From SZAS-103 sp038316385 (GTDB lineage: Bacteria; Pseudomonadota; Gammaproteobacteria; Xanthomonadales; Xanthomonadaceae): a stretch of 64,000 bases of DNA. A model generated the notes under the pieces. The model made no database searches. It had not been told where the DNA came from and saw only the letters and a list, made by a program, of their open reading frames with translations. The DNA lies in NCBI GenBank assembly GCA_038316385.1, contig JBBQAN010000009.1, positions 1 to 64,000 on the forward strand, read 5' to 3'. The position numbers and the translations under genes were made by a program. Shown here piece after piece: positions 7,487 to 17,200 of this stretch (positions are counted from its first letter, which is position 1; every line of letters begins with the position of its first letter).

Positions 7487-8532
7487 CCGTTCGCGATTGA
7501 ATCGGTAACACAACGATTGAATGAGTCGATTACAGCATCAACCTCAATAAGCTCCATCGCGCCGGCACGCTCGATCTTGGTACCCCAGCGCAGTTCCGAC
7601 GCCGGTTTGCCGAGCAGTTTCTGCGCGGCCTGGTCGTAACGATCCACCGTCCAGCGCAGATCCGAATACGGGCCGCTGCGGCGCGGATCGGTGCATGCAT
7701 AGAGCCCGATGACGCGGGTGCCGACCGCGTTGGCGATATGCACAGGGCCCGAATCGGGCGACAGCACGATGCTCGCGCGTTCGAGCAGCGCGGGCAGTTG
7801 TTGCAGCGTGTCCTTGCCGGTCAGGTCGATTACCGGGTGTTGCATGCAGGCAAGGATTGTGTCGGCCATGCGCCGTTCGAGCGGACTGCGCCCGCCGCAA
7901 AGTACGACCCGATGCCCGCGCGCGACAGCGTGATCGGCGACTGCGACGTAGCGTTCGGGCATCCAGTTGCGCAACGCATGACTTGAACTTGGCGAGATCA
8001 GCAAGCTCGGCTGCGCGCCTGGCAATTGTGCCGCAGCCCATGCACGCGCGTCATCGGAAATCGGAAAGTCCCATACCGGCGCGGCGCGCGGGGCGCCGAG
8101 CGGCTCGATGAACGACGCAAACGCATCCAGCACATGCCCGCCGGTCGTAGCCGGAATGCGTCGATTCACGAACAGCCCGTGCAATTCCTTCGCGCGTGCA
8201 CGGTCGTAACCGATCCGCACATCGGCAAGGATCGCGCTCGACAGCAGACTCGCGCGCAACGCAAGCTGCATCAGCAACAAGGCATCGAACCGACGGCCCG
8301 CGAGTCGCCGACGGAGTGCGGCCAAGCCCGACCAGCCGCTGGACTTGTCCACCACAATGAATTCCACGCCGCGCAGGCCGTCGAGCAGCTTGTGCTCGCG
8401 CTTGCCGATCACCCACGTGAGCGCGACCTCGGGCCATGCCGCGCGCAATGCATGCACGACCGGCAAGACATGGGTCACGTCGCCAAGCGCGGACAGGCGC
8501 AGCAGGCAAATCGAGCGGAGAGCTTGCGCCAT
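7477..8532 (-). CDS. Glycosyltransferase family 9 (heptosyltransferase-like)
   Basis: A 351-residue cytoplasmic enzyme with the GT-B layout of ADP-heptose:LPS heptosyltransferases. The N-terminus has LLRLSALGDVTHVLP, where the acceptor-side aspartate lies in the GD pair. The nucleotide-sugar half contains LISPSSSHALRNW, LTGKDTLQQLPALL and the donor-binding SPDSGPVHIANA. It probably adds a heptose or related sugar to the lipid A-Kdo core on the inner face of the membrane. The divergent gene encodes Kdo kinase, which supports a role in building LPS inner core. Whether it is heptosyltransferase I, II or a later enzyme cannot be told from sequence alone. Confidence 0.85.
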   Translation of the reverse strand: MAQALRSICLLRLSALGDVTHVLPVVHALRAAWPEVALTWVIGKREHKLLDGLRGVEFIVVDKSSGWSGLAALRRRLAGRRFDALLLMQLALRASLLSSAILADVRIGYDRARAKELHGLFVNRRIPATTGGHVLDAFASFIEPLGAPRAAPVWDFPISDDARAWAAAQLPGAQPSLLISPSSSHALRNWMPERYVAVADHAVARGHRVVLCGGRSPLERRMADTILACMQHPVIDLTGKDTLQQLPALLERASIVLSPDSGPVHIANAVGTRVIGLYACTDPRRSGPYSDLRWTVDRYDQAAQKLLGKPASELRWGTKIERAGAMELIEVDAVIDSFNRCVTDSIANGQA

Positions 8533-8583
8533 TGGATTCGGCGGATCATCGCAAATGGTCGAGAGGCACTAAACTGCCAGACT

Positions 8584-9345
8584 GTGGACACGAAAGACAC
8601 ACCGATCGCCGATTCCGAGGTCATGCACCGCTTCCACGACGCTGCGGGCGCCGGCGCGATGTTGTTCGATCGCGCGTCGTTGCCGCATGCCACTCCGGCC
8701 TTGTTCGATCCCGACAATGCGACGCTCGACGCCCATCCCGTCGCGGTCGGCGGACGCGGAGCGGCCTGGTTCGTGCGTACCGATGCGGGCGATGCGGTGC
8801 TGCGGCATTACCGGCGCGGCGGCGTGGTTGCGAAGTTCAGTCGCGAAAACTACCTGTGGCAAGGTGCGGAACGCACGCGCTGTTTTCGCGAATTCCACTT
8901 GTTGCGCAAGCTGCACGAGCAGGGTTTGCCGGTACCCATTCCGTTGGCAGCGGCGTATTGGCGCAGCGGAACCGGCTACCGCGCGGCCTTGCTGATGCAG
9001 CGCTTGTCCGACACGCAGTCGTTGGGCGCGCTGCTGGATCGCGGCGAAACCCTGCCTTGGCGCGACCTTGGCCGCACTCTCGCGCGGTTTCATCGCGCCG
9101 GCGCCAGCCACGCCGACCTCAACGTGGATAATGTGCTGATGGACGCGCAAGACAAACTCTGGCTGATCGATTTCGACCGTGGCACGTTGCGTTCGCCGGC
9201 GACTGGATGGCAGCAGGCAAACATGGCGCGATTGTGGCGATCGTTGCGCAAGCGGTTAGGGAAGCGCGCGCAAGGCGAGGACGTCATGGCGGGCTGGAAT
9301 GTTCTGCGCACTGAATACGGCGATGCGATGCAGGAACCGGCATGA
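8584..9345 (+). CDS. kdkA: 3-deoxy-D-manno-octulosonic acid (Kdo) kinase
   Basis: A 253-residue (from GTG 8584) kinase-fold protein. The sequence follows KdkA: FDRASL near the start, GGRGAAWFV, LRHYRRGG, EFHLLRKLHEQGLPVPIP, the catalytic loop HADLNVDNVL, and LIDFDRG as the metal-binding segment. KdkA phosphorylates the single Kdo on lipid A precursors in bacteria with a short Kdo-phosphate inner core. The start is uncertain: GTG 8584 or ATG 8623 (240 residues, close to the Haemophilus enzyme length); neither has a well-spaced ribosome site. It diverges from the GT9 gene with about 50 bp between them, and its stop overlaps the next gene in ATGA. Confidence 0.88.
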   Translation: MDTKDTPIADSEVMHRFHDAAGAGAMLFDRASLPHATPALFDPDNATLDAHPVAVGGRGAAWFVRTDAGDAVLRHYRRGGVVAKFSRENYLWQGAERTRCFREFHLLRKLHEQGLPVPIPLAAAYWRSGTGYRAALLMQRLSDTQSLGALLDRGETLPWRDLGRTLARFHRAGASHADLNVDNVLMDAQDKLWLIDFDRGTLRSPATGWQQANMARLWRSLRKRLGKRAQGEDVMAGWNVLRTEYGDAMQEPA

Positions 9346-10100
9346 GTTATGCGCTGCGCTTCCTTGGCGTTGGCAACGCGGCGGCGGTCGAACTTGGTTC
9401 GTCGTCGGTCGTACTCGAACGCGATGGCGCGCCATTGCTGATGATCGATTGCGGACAGGAAGCGCTGACCGCTTATCTGGATCACTACGGCACGACGCCG
9501 ACCGCGTTGTTCATCACCCATGTGCACATGGATCACGTCGCAGGCATGGAACGCTTGTTCATCCGCGCATTCTTTGACGAAGCGTTGCGTGGGCGCCTGC
9601 GCATGTACGTGCCGGTGTGCGTGTTGCCGCATTTGCAATCGCGCGTCGCGGATTATCCCGGCGCGCTCGCCGAAGGCACCGCGAATTTCTGGGATGCGTT
9701 CCAGGTGATTCCGGTTGCGCGCGGTTTCTGGCATGACGGGCTGTGGTTCGAGGTGTTCCCGGTGCGCCATCACATGCCGGACACTGCATTCGGCCTGCGT
9801 CTGCGCGGTAGCCTGGTCTATACCGGCGATACCCGGCCGATTCCGGAAATGCTCGCGCTGCACGCCGATGCGAACGAACTGATCGCGCATGATTGCGCGC
9901 TCCATGGCAATCCTTCGCACAGCGGAATAGACGATCTCGAACGCGAGTATTCCTCGGTATTGCTCGGCAGGTTGTTGCTGTATCACTACGAGTCGGAAAG
10001 CAATGGCCTCGCACTGACGCAGCGCGGCTACCGCATCGCCAAATCCGGCGACGTCATCACCCTGCACGAACCGTCGCCTGCGCAGACTGGATCGCCATGA
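9342..10100 (+). CDS. Metallo-beta-lactamase-fold hydrolase
   Basis: A 252-residue soluble protein with the MBL signature THVHMDH (H60, H62, D64, H65), VRHHMPD near residue 146 and YTGDTRP near 166, all expected metal ligands. The pattern resembles RNase Z-like and phosphodiesterase-like members rather than true beta-lactamases. It overlaps kdkA by 4 bases and is itself overlapped by moaA, so it is co-translated with both. Its substrate is unknown; the setting between an LPS gene and Moco genes does not settle it. Confidence 0.8.
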   Translation: MSYALRFLGVGNAAAVELGSSSVVLERDGAPLLMIDCGQEALTAYLDHYGTTPTALFITHVHMDHVAGMERLFIRAFFDEALRGRLRMYVPVCVLPHLQSRVADYPGALAEGTANFWDAFQVIPVARGFWHDGLWFEVFPVRHHMPDTAFGLRLRGSLVYTGDTRPIPEMLALHADANELIAHDCALHGNPSHSGIDDLEREYSSVLLGRLLLYHYESESNGLALTQRGYRIAKSGDVITLHEPSPAQTGSP

Positions 10101-11122
10101 ATGCCGCATGGCAACCTCGACCCACCACAGCAACGCTCGATCGACGCGGCCGACCGCTGCGCGACTTGCGCGTGTCGGTGATCGAAACCTGCAACTTCCG
10201 CTGCCCGTATTGCATGCCCGAAGAGACGCATCCGGAAACGCCATTGCTTGGCGACGCACAGCGCATGGATTTTGCGCAAATCGAACGAGTGGTGCGTGCC
10301 TTTGTCGCGCTCGGCGTACGCAAGCTCAGGCTCACCGGCGGCGAACCCTTGCTGCGCAAGGATTTGCCGAAATTGGTGGAACGATTGGCTGCGATCGACG
10401 GCATCGACGATCTTGCACTCACGACCAATGCCAGCTTGCTCGCGCGGCACGCACAGGCGTTGCGCGATGCGGGCCTGCAACGGATCACGGTGAGCATGGA
10501 CACTCTCGACCCGCAACGTTTCCGCGTATTGTCCGGCGGACGCGGCGCGATTGCCGATGTGCTTGCAGGCATCGCCGCCGCCGAGCGCGCTGGATTCGGA
10601 TCGTTGAAGATCAATGCGGTGATCCAGCGCGGCGTTAACGACGATGACGCGCTCACGCTGGCCGAACATTTCCGCAATAGCGGACACGTCTTGCGCTACA
10701 TCGAATACATGGACGTCGGCACCTGCAATGGTTGGCGTCGCGAACGCGTGGTGCCGTCGGCTGAGTTGCGCGATCGCATAGCCGCACGCTGGCCGCTGCG
10801 CGCGTTAGACGCGCAGTATCGCGGCGAAGTCGCAACGCGTTATGCCTATATCGATGGCGCTGGCGAAATCGGGTTCGTGAGTTCGGTCAGCGCGCCGTTT
10901 TGCGGCGATTGCCACCGCGCGCGATTGTCGGCCGACGGCAAGCTGTACACGTGTTTGTTCGCCGATGAAGGGCACGATTTACGTCCGTGGATGGACGATG
11001 GGAAGGCGCTCGAGGAGCAACTGCATCGCTTGTGGGGCGAACGTACGGATCGCTACAGCGAGTTGCGCGGCGCGGCGACGCGCGATCCGCATCGCATCGA
11101 AATGTATGTGATCGGCGGGTAA
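10097..11122 (+). CDS. moaA: GTP 3',8-cyclase (molybdenum cofactor biosynthesis, MoaA)
   Basis: A 341-residue radical-SAM enzyme that turns GTP into 3',8-cyclo-7,8-dihydro-GTP, the first step of molybdopterin synthesis. The N-terminal 4Fe-4S motif CNFRCPYC holds C32, C36 and C39. LTGGEPLLRKDL follows, and the C-terminal cluster is FCGDCHRARLSADGKLYTCLF-like (cysteines near 265, 268 and 282). The protein ends in YVIGG, the conserved double glycine that MoaA needs for activity. ATG 10097 overlaps the upstream TGA. moaC, moaD and moaE follow directly. Confidence 0.97.
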   Translation: MNAAWQPRPTTATLDRRGRPLRDLRVSVIETCNFRCPYCMPEETHPETPLLGDAQRMDFAQIERVVRAFVALGVRKLRLTGGEPLLRKDLPKLVERLAAIDGIDDLALTTNASLLARHAQALRDAGLQRITVSMDTLDPQRFRVLSGGRGAIADVLAGIAAAERAGFGSLKINAVIQRGVNDDDALTLAEHFRNSGHVLRYIEYMDVGTCNGWRRERVVPSAELRDRIAARWPLRALDAQYRGEVATRYAYIDGAGEIGFVSSVSAPFCGDCHRARLSADGKLYTCLFADEGHDLRPWMDDGKALEEQLHRLWGERTDRYSELRGAATRDPHRIEMYVIGG

Positions 11123-11144
11123 CGACTTGAAGAAGAAACTGCCC

Positions 11145-11621
11145 ATGACATTGACGCATCTCGATAGGTCGGGTCATCCCGCCATGGTTGATGTGTCGAA
11201 TAAATTGGTGACAGCGCGAGTCGCCGTCGCAACAACGCGCGTGCGTTTTCCGGCTGCCGTCGCCGATGCGCTGCGCGGGCAGGGCATGAACAGTGCAAAA
11301 GGGCCGGTCGTTGATACCGCGATCATCGCAGGAACGATGGCGGTCAAGCGCACGCACGAACTGATTCCGTTCTGCCATCCGTTGCCGATCGACGGCTGCC
11401 GATTCGCAATGGACTGGACCGACGCGCGCACGCTGACGATCACCTGCGATGTCCGCACTACGCATCGCACCGGCGTGGAGATGGAAGCGCTGACCGGAGC
11501 ATCGGTCGCGGCACTGACCATCTACGACATGTGCAAGGCGCTATCGCACGCGATAGTCTTGGGACCAACACAGTTGGTCAGCAAGCGTGGCGGCAAGCGC
11601 GATGTGGGCAAGGTGTGCTGA
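11145..11621 (+). CDS. moaC: Cyclic pyranopterin monophosphate synthase (MoaC)
   Basis: A 158-residue protein completing the first step of molybdopterin synthesis by converting the MoaA product into cPMP. Recognised by MVDVSNKLVTARVA near the start, KGPVVDTAIIAGTMAVKRT, LIPFCHPLPIDG and GVEMEALTGASVAALTIYDMCKA. Length is normal. The start is ATG 11145; a TTG at 11127 would add six residues and is less likely. Its stop overlaps the moaD start in TGATG. Confidence 0.96.
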   Translation: MTLTHLDRSGHPAMVDVSNKLVTARVAVATTRVRFPAAVADALRGQGMNSAKGPVVDTAIIAGTMAVKRTHELIPFCHPLPIDGCRFAMDWTDARTLTITCDVRTTHRTGVEMEALTGASVAALTIYDMCKALSHAIVLGPTQLVSKRGGKRDVGKVC

Positions 11622-11860
11622 TGCGCGTGCGCGTGCTTTATTTCGCGAGCCTGCGCGATGCGGCGCAGTGTGGCGAGGAGACGTTCGAGTCTGTATCGGG
11701 AACGCTTGCGACGCTCTACGACACTGCTCGCGCGCGCCATGGGTTTTCCTGGCCACGCGAGCGCCTGCGCGTTGCACGCAATGGTGCATTCGCCGACTGG
11801 GGAGAAAGCGTTTGCGAAAACGACGAAATCGCTTTTATCCCCCCGGTTGCCGGCGGATGA
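11621..11860 (+). CDS. moaD: Molybdopterin synthase small subunit (MoaD)
   Basis: A 79-residue ubiquitin-fold sulfur carrier. It begins MRVRVLYFASLRDAA, a typical MoaD first strand, and ends FIPPVAGG, the C-terminal Gly-Gly that is adenylated and thiocarboxylated before sulfur is handed to cPMP in the MoaD-MoaE complex. ATG 11621 shares its A with the moaC stop and moaE starts one base after the moaD stop, so the three are tightly coupled. The adenylating enzyme MoeB is not in the window. Confidence 0.95.
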   Translation: MRVRVLYFASLRDAAQCGEETFESVSGTLATLYDTARARHGFSWPRERLRVARNGAFADWGESVCENDEIAFIPPVAGG

Positions 11861-11861
11861 C

Positions 11862-12281
11862 ATGAAGATCTTTGCGATCAGCGAACAACCCATCGACATC
11901 GCACCCCTACGCGAGGCCTTGCTTGATCGTCATGCAGGTGCGTGCGCGAGTTTCGAGGGCTGGGTGCGCGATCACAACGACGGCAGGCCGGTGCGCGGCC
12001 TGCGCTACGAGGCCTACGTGGAACTTGCCGAGGCCGAAGGCGCGCGCATCCTCGACGAAGCACGCACGCGTTTCGATATCGTCATGGCCTGCGCCGTGCA
12101 CCGCATCGGCGACCTGGAACTCGGCGAGCTCGCGGTCTGGGTCGGGGTGACCGCCGCGCATCGCGATGCCGCATTTGCCGCGTGCCGCTGGATCATCGAC
12201 GAGGTCAAGGCGCGGGTGCCAATCTGGAAACACGAGCGTTACGTTGATGGCGATGCTGCCTGGCTTGATCCTGAAAGCTGA
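11862..12281 (+). CDS. moaE: Molybdopterin synthase catalytic subunit (MoaE)
   Basis: A 139-residue catalytic subunit that inserts two dithiolene sulfurs into cPMP using MoaD thiocarboxylate. It shows GACASFEGWVRDHNDGRPV, LRYEAYVELAEAEG, CAVHRIGDLELGE and the active-site lysine-rich VKARVPIWKHERYVDG near 116-130. It ends the moaA-C-D-E run. moaB, moeA and mobA are absent here, so the later metal-insertion steps are encoded elsewhere. Confidence 0.96.
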   Translation: MKIFAISEQPIDIAPLREALLDRHAGACASFEGWVRDHNDGRPVRGLRYEAYVELAEAEGARILDEARTRFDIVMACAVHRIGDLELGELAVWVGVTAAHRDAAFAACRWIIDEVKARVPIWKHERYVDGDAAWLDPES

Positions 12282-12568
12282 CGGGTCGGTGACATACCCG
12301 GCTTGGGCAAGCCACCGCGGTTGCATTGCTGCCTACCCCCTGACATTGATCGGGATGTATGGCTCCGCAAATTGCCAGGAACGGACGGTCGAGTACGCAA
12401 ATTGCCTTCCAAACAGATATTCGCGACCTGCTGGAGCGTCCATCCAGAAAGGGCCGGCCAACATGCGTGCCACGCAACGCAGAATTTGCCTTATGTTCAG
12501 TCGCTGTGTCGCAAGGTGTCACGAACACGCACCGTAAAGCCGCTTGTATTGACAGGAAGTCACATACC
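12282..12568. other. 287-bp gap between the Moco operon and the stress genes
   Basis: No gene is recognisable. A short hairpin-forming pair (CGGGT/ACCCG, about 12281-12300) just after moaE could help end transcription but lacks a T run. The promoter for the following DUF2382 gene should lie here; no strong -35/-10 pair stands out. Confidence 0.4.
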
Positions 12569-13108
12569 ATGAGCAGGAAAACAGACGCGATCACGAAGCC
12601 GACGCGTGAGAAGGATAAGAAAAAGAAAAGCGCAGTTACGGGCAAGACTCGCTTGTCGTCCCGTGCTGCTCGATCCCGCAGTCCTCTCCAGACTATTTCA
12701 TCGGAAGCAATGCAAGCCGCGGTGATTGCGGAGACGCTCGAAGTCGGCAAGCGAGTCGTCGTCACTGGCGCTATTCGTCTTCGAAAATACGTGCACGAAG
12801 AACAAGTCGTCGTGGACGAGCCGCTGGCAACTGAAGCCGTAAACGTCGAGCGCATCGCGATGAACCGCGAAGTTGAAGGTCCGGTCGCGATTCGTTACGA
12901 GGGCGACGTGATGATCGTGCCGGTAGTCGAGGAGCGTCTGGTCACGCGCAAGCAACTGATACTGGTCGAAGAGATTCGAGTCACGCGTCGCACTGACGAG
13001 CGACGTTCCCCCCAAACCATCGCGCTACGCCGCGAGGAAATCATCGCCGAGCGCATGGACCCGGCCTCCGGTGAGTGGAAAGACGAAGGAGTCAGAAACA
13101 AGTCTTGA
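12569..13108 (+). CDS. YsnF/AvaK (DUF2382) domain stress protein
   Basis: A 179-residue protein. The first 45 residues are very basic and low-complexity (KKKKSAV, SSRAARSRS), then the DUF2382 domain follows from about residue 50: ETLEVGKRVVVTGAIRLRKYVHEEQVVVDEP, VNVERIAMNREV, PVVEERLVTRKQLILVEEIRVTRR. Related proteins in Bacillus (YsnF) and cyanobacteria (AvaK) are linked to general stress; mechanism is unknown. AGGAAG is about 9 bases before ATG 12569. A second DUF2382 protein follows 87 bp later, so this is probably a stress operon. Confidence 0.8.
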   Translation: MSRKTDAITKPTREKDKKKKSAVTGKTRLSSRAARSRSPLQTISSEAMQAAVIAETLEVGKRVVVTGAIRLRKYVHEEQVVVDEPLATEAVNVERIAMNREVEGPVAIRYEGDVMIVPVVEERLVTRKQLILVEEIRVTRRTDERRSPQTIALRREEIIAERMDPASGEWKDEGVRNKS

Positions 13109-13195
13109 CCTTTTCGTCGCACTAGGCAGCAACGCTTCAACTCGACGTCCGCGGGATCCCGGCGTCACTTCATCCCACTTCATAAGGATATGAAA

Positions 13196-13984
13196 ATGCA
13201 AACCATCATTGGTACTTTCGACGACCGCCGTGCCGCACAAAACGCCGTAGACCGCCTGTTGTCACAAGGATTCTCACGCGATCGCGTCCATCTGCAGAGC
13301 GGATCGATCGCCACCGAAACCACCCATGATCACCATGGCTTCTTCGCCGGGATCGAGCATTTCTTCGCGAGCCTGTTCGAGACAGATGCGAAGGCCGATG
13401 CCGGCAATTACGCCGAAGCCATCCGCCGCGGCAGCACGGTTGTCGCAGTGGATGCGCTTGACGCAGCCGAGGTGGACATGGCGAGCAAGACCATGGGCGA
13501 GTTCGGTTCCATCGACGTCGACAAGCGCGCAGCACAATGGAAAAGTAAAGGCTGGACGGGCTTTGATGCCAGTGCCAAGCCAATTGCGTCCGAGCAAGTC
13601 CGCGTCGATAAGGCCACGGTGATGCCAGTGGTCGAGGAAGAACTTCAGGTGGGCAAGCGCACTGTCGAAGGCGGCGGCGTACGCGTGGTCAAGCGCATGA
13701 CCGAAACCCCCGTGACCGAACTGGTCAAGTTGCGTGAGGAACGCGCCACTGTTGAACGTCGCCCCGTTGACCGTGCCGCTACTGAAGCGGATTTCACGAA
13801 CTTTAAGGAAGGCACGATCGAAGTCCGCGAGAAATCCGAAGAAGTGGTCGTCAATAAGCAGGCGCGCGTCGTCGAGGAAGTCATCGTCGCGAAGGAAGTG
13901 AGCGAACGCGAAGCGACCGTGACCGACACCTTGCGCCGCACTGACGTCAAGGTGGAGCGCGTGGCCGGTAAGGACATGCCGTAA
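13196..13984 (+). CDS. YflT-like plus YsnF (DUF2382) stress protein
   Basis: A 262-residue two-domain protein. Residues 1-100 resemble the general-stress 17M/YflT domain (TIIGTFDDRRAAQNAVDRLLSQGF, then RRGSTVVAVDALDAAE). Residues about 120-255 carry DUF2382 repeats rich in Val, Glu, Lys and Arg (MPVVEEELQVGKRTVEGGGVRVVKR, EVVVNKQARVVEEVIVAKEV). ATG 13196 is preferred over ATG 13190 because AAGGA (13184-13188) is 7 bases away rather than one. A strong terminator follows. Likely induced with the preceding DUF2382 gene; the stress signal is unknown. Confidence 0.82.
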   Translation: MQTIIGTFDDRRAAQNAVDRLLSQGFSRDRVHLQSGSIATETTHDHHGFFAGIEHFFASLFETDAKADAGNYAEAIRRGSTVVAVDALDAAEVDMASKTMGEFGSIDVDKRAAQWKSKGWTGFDASAKPIASEQVRVDKATVMPVVEEELQVGKRTVEGGGVRVVKRMTETPVTELVKLREERATVERRPVDRAATEADFTNFKEGTIEVREKSEEVVVNKQARVVEEVIVAKEVSEREATVTDTLRRTDVKVERVAGKDMP

Positions 13985-14015
13985 CATCCATCAGCTTTAT
14001 TTTTCGTGATGAAGA

Positions 14016-14045
14016 AACGGGTGCACTTGCACCCGTTCTTTTTTT
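14016..14045 (+). terminator. Intrinsic terminator after the DUF2382 pair
   Basis: Perfect 10-bp stem AACGGGTGCA (14016-14025) and TGCACCCGTT (14028-14037) with a 2-base spacer, followed by C and seven T. Positioned 31 bases after the stop of the second stress gene. Confidence 0.92.
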
Positions 14046-14217
14046 GAGACTGAGCTGCCGTGAGGTACGGGTTTGCCCGGGTTGCCGTAACGTATGGAGG
14101 GTGTCCCGGGGTCCGAATCGTTCGGCCGGCACACGCCGGTTCGCCGTGGCAGCAGTTATCATCGCAAAATCGGCGCCGAGCAATCGACTGGTGTCGTATC
14201 CAACCGGGACTCCCGTC

Positions 14218-17200
14218 ATGCCCAACGCACGCCTGTTCGCCCGATTGCGTCCGCTCGTCCTGATCGTACTTGGGTTGGGCGCTGTCGCGATTGCGACAGC
14301 GACATCCCAATTCGGCGATCTGCACTGGCGCTTGCTCGGCCCATTCCGTGGCGGCCGCGTTCTCGCAGTGACTGGCGTGCCGGGACAACCGCAGCATTTC
14401 TATTTCGGCGCGGTGAATGGGGGCGTCTGGGAAACCCTGGATGCGGGCCGCACCTGGCAGCCGATTTTCGATGACGAGCCGGTCGGTTCCATCGGTGCAG
14501 TCGCGGTTGCAGCGTCCGATCCGAAGGTAATCTACGTCGGCAGCGGCGAAGCAGACATGCGTTCGGATATCGCGCAGGGCGACGGCATGTATCGCTCCGG
14601 CGATGCCGGCAAGACGTGGGCAAAAATCGGGCTCGAAGACAGCCAGCAAATCGGCAAGATCATCGTTGATCCACGCGATGCAAACACCGTGCTCGTCGCC
14701 GTACTCGGCCATCCGTATGGCCCGAACATGCAACGTGGTGTGTTCCGTTCACGCGATGGTGGAGCGCATTGGGAGCGCGTGCTCGGCAAGGACGATGCAA
14801 CCGGCGCGATCGATCTCGCATTCGAGCCCGGCAATCCACAGGTTATCTACGCGGCGATGTGGCAGGCGCGGCGCACGCCGTGGAACATCTATCCGCCAGC
14901 AAGCGGACCCGGTAGCGGTCTGTTCAAATCCAGCGATGGCGGCAACACGTGGACGCAGGTGCGCGGTGACGGTTTTCCGGAACACGTAGGTCGCGTCGGC
15001 ATCGCAGTCGCGCAGACGATCCCTTCGCGCGTCTATGCGTTGGTCGATGGCGATGATGGCGGTCTGTACCGATCCGACGATGCTGGAGCGCACTGGAACA
15101 AGACCAGCGGCGATCCGCGCATCTGGCAACGCGGTTGGTATTTCGGTCGCATCGCAGTCGATTCGAAAAATGCAGAGCGCGTGTATGCGATGAACACGAT
15201 CGTGCTGCGTTCCGACGATGGCGGCGCGCATTTCATCTCGCTCAAGGGCGACGATACCGGCGATGATTTCCACGAATTGTGGATCGACCCGAACGACTCG
15301 AATCGACAAATCCTTGGCGTTGATCAGGGTGCGATCGTCACCTTGAACGGCGGCAAGACCTGGAGTAGCTGGCACAACCAGCCCACCGCGCAGATGTATC
15401 ACGTCAGCACCGACAACTGGTTTCCGTATCGCGTGTATGGATCGCAGCAGGATTCCGGCGCGGTGGAAGTGCCGAGCGCGGCGATCGGCAACGATCGCAT
15501 CACGATGGAACAATTCAAGGAAGTGACAGCAGGCGGCGAGAGCGGCATGATCGCGCCCGATCCGGACGATCCGGACATCGTTTATGGCGGCGGCGTGGAA
15601 AAACTCGACCTGCGCACCGAACAGACACATTCGGTCGATCCGACGCTCGGCGATCCCGATGCGTTGTATCGGCGCACCTGGACACTGCCGCTGGTCTTCA
15701 ACAAACGCGATCCGAAAGTCCTGTATTACGCGAACCAGAAATTGTTCCGCACCAACGATGCCGGCGAACACTGGGCCGCGATCAGTCCGGACCTGACCCG
15801 CGAAAACCCCGGTTCGCCGAAGAATCTCGATGCAGTCACCGCCGCAAACAATCTTGGCGCCGGACCGCGCCGCGGCGTGATTTACGCGATCGCGTCGTCA
15901 CCGCTGGATGCGAAGCTGCTGTGGCTCGGCACCGACGATGGCCTGGTCTGGCGCAGTAGCGACGAAGGCAAGCATTGGGACAACCTCACCCCGACTCAGC
16001 TCACGTCCTGGTCGAAGGTCGGCATGATCGAGGCATCGCATTTCGATGCCGGTACTGCTTACGCCGCGATCGATCGGCATCGGCTCGACGATCGCAAACC
16101 GTACATCTACCGCACTCGCGATGGCGGCAAAACGTGGACGAATGTCGTCGCCGGCATCCGCGATGGCGATTTCGTCAACGCCGTTCGCGAGGACCCGAAG
16201 CGACAAGGTCTGCTGTATGCAGCGACCGAACTTGGCGTGTACTTGTCGTACGACGATGGCGATCACTGGCGTTCGCTGCAGATGAACCTGCCGCGTACCT
16301 CAGTGCGCGATATCGACGTGCACGGCGACGATCTGGTAATCGCGACGCATGGACGCGGCTTCTGGGTTCTCGACGATGTCGCGCCTCTGCGTCAGATGCA
16401 CACCGACTCACCGCACGACGCGACGCGCTTGCTCGCGCCGTCCACCACTATCCGTGTGCGTCCGGCCGGTTTCACCGGCACACCTTTGCCGAAGGACGAA
16501 CCCACCGCCGAGAATCCGCCGTTCGGCGCGCGCATCGATTACAGGCTCGCGTCAGTACCGAAACTACCCGTGCAGTTGAACATCCACGATGCGAATGGGC
16601 AGCTCGTGCGGCACTATTCCAGTGCCGATACGCCGCCCAAATACGACATCACCACGGCTGGCGCGGCGCCGGAATGGTTCGCCACGCCATCCATGCCTGC
16701 GACCACTCCAGGCCTGCATCGTTTCATCTGGCCGTTGCGTTATCCGACGCTGCCTGCGTTGGCCGATGGCAATGTCTGGGCCAACGGCGTGTGGGCGCCG
16801 CCGGGACGTTACGACGCGGAATTGGTCGTCGATGGCCACATCTACAAGCAACCATTCGAAGTCAAGCCCGATCCGCGCGTCAAGGTGACGGCCGATGCGT
16901 ATGCGCAGCAATTCGCATTCGCGCGGATGGTTGAGGCGTTGCACGCGAAGCTTGCGCCAGCAGCTGCCGAGGCGGGGCGATTGCATTCCGCATTGCTCGC
17001 GGCGCGCAAACAGCGCGATCCGGAATTCTCCGATGCGTACGCAGCACTCGACGTGAAGACGATTGGCATCGCCGGCATCGTCGATGCGCCCAATCCGAAC
17101 AACGCGTGGTCGATGCCGCCAACCAGCACGCGCACATTTGCGTTCATCGCTGGGGCAATCGACAAGCTCGCCAATGCAGCCGACGATGCCGATGCCGCGC

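Noticed and set aside
8026..8583. Long N-terminal extension of the KdkA reading frame
   Set aside because: It lies antisense to the GT9 gene and is low-complexity arginine-rich; KdkA homology begins near 8623.
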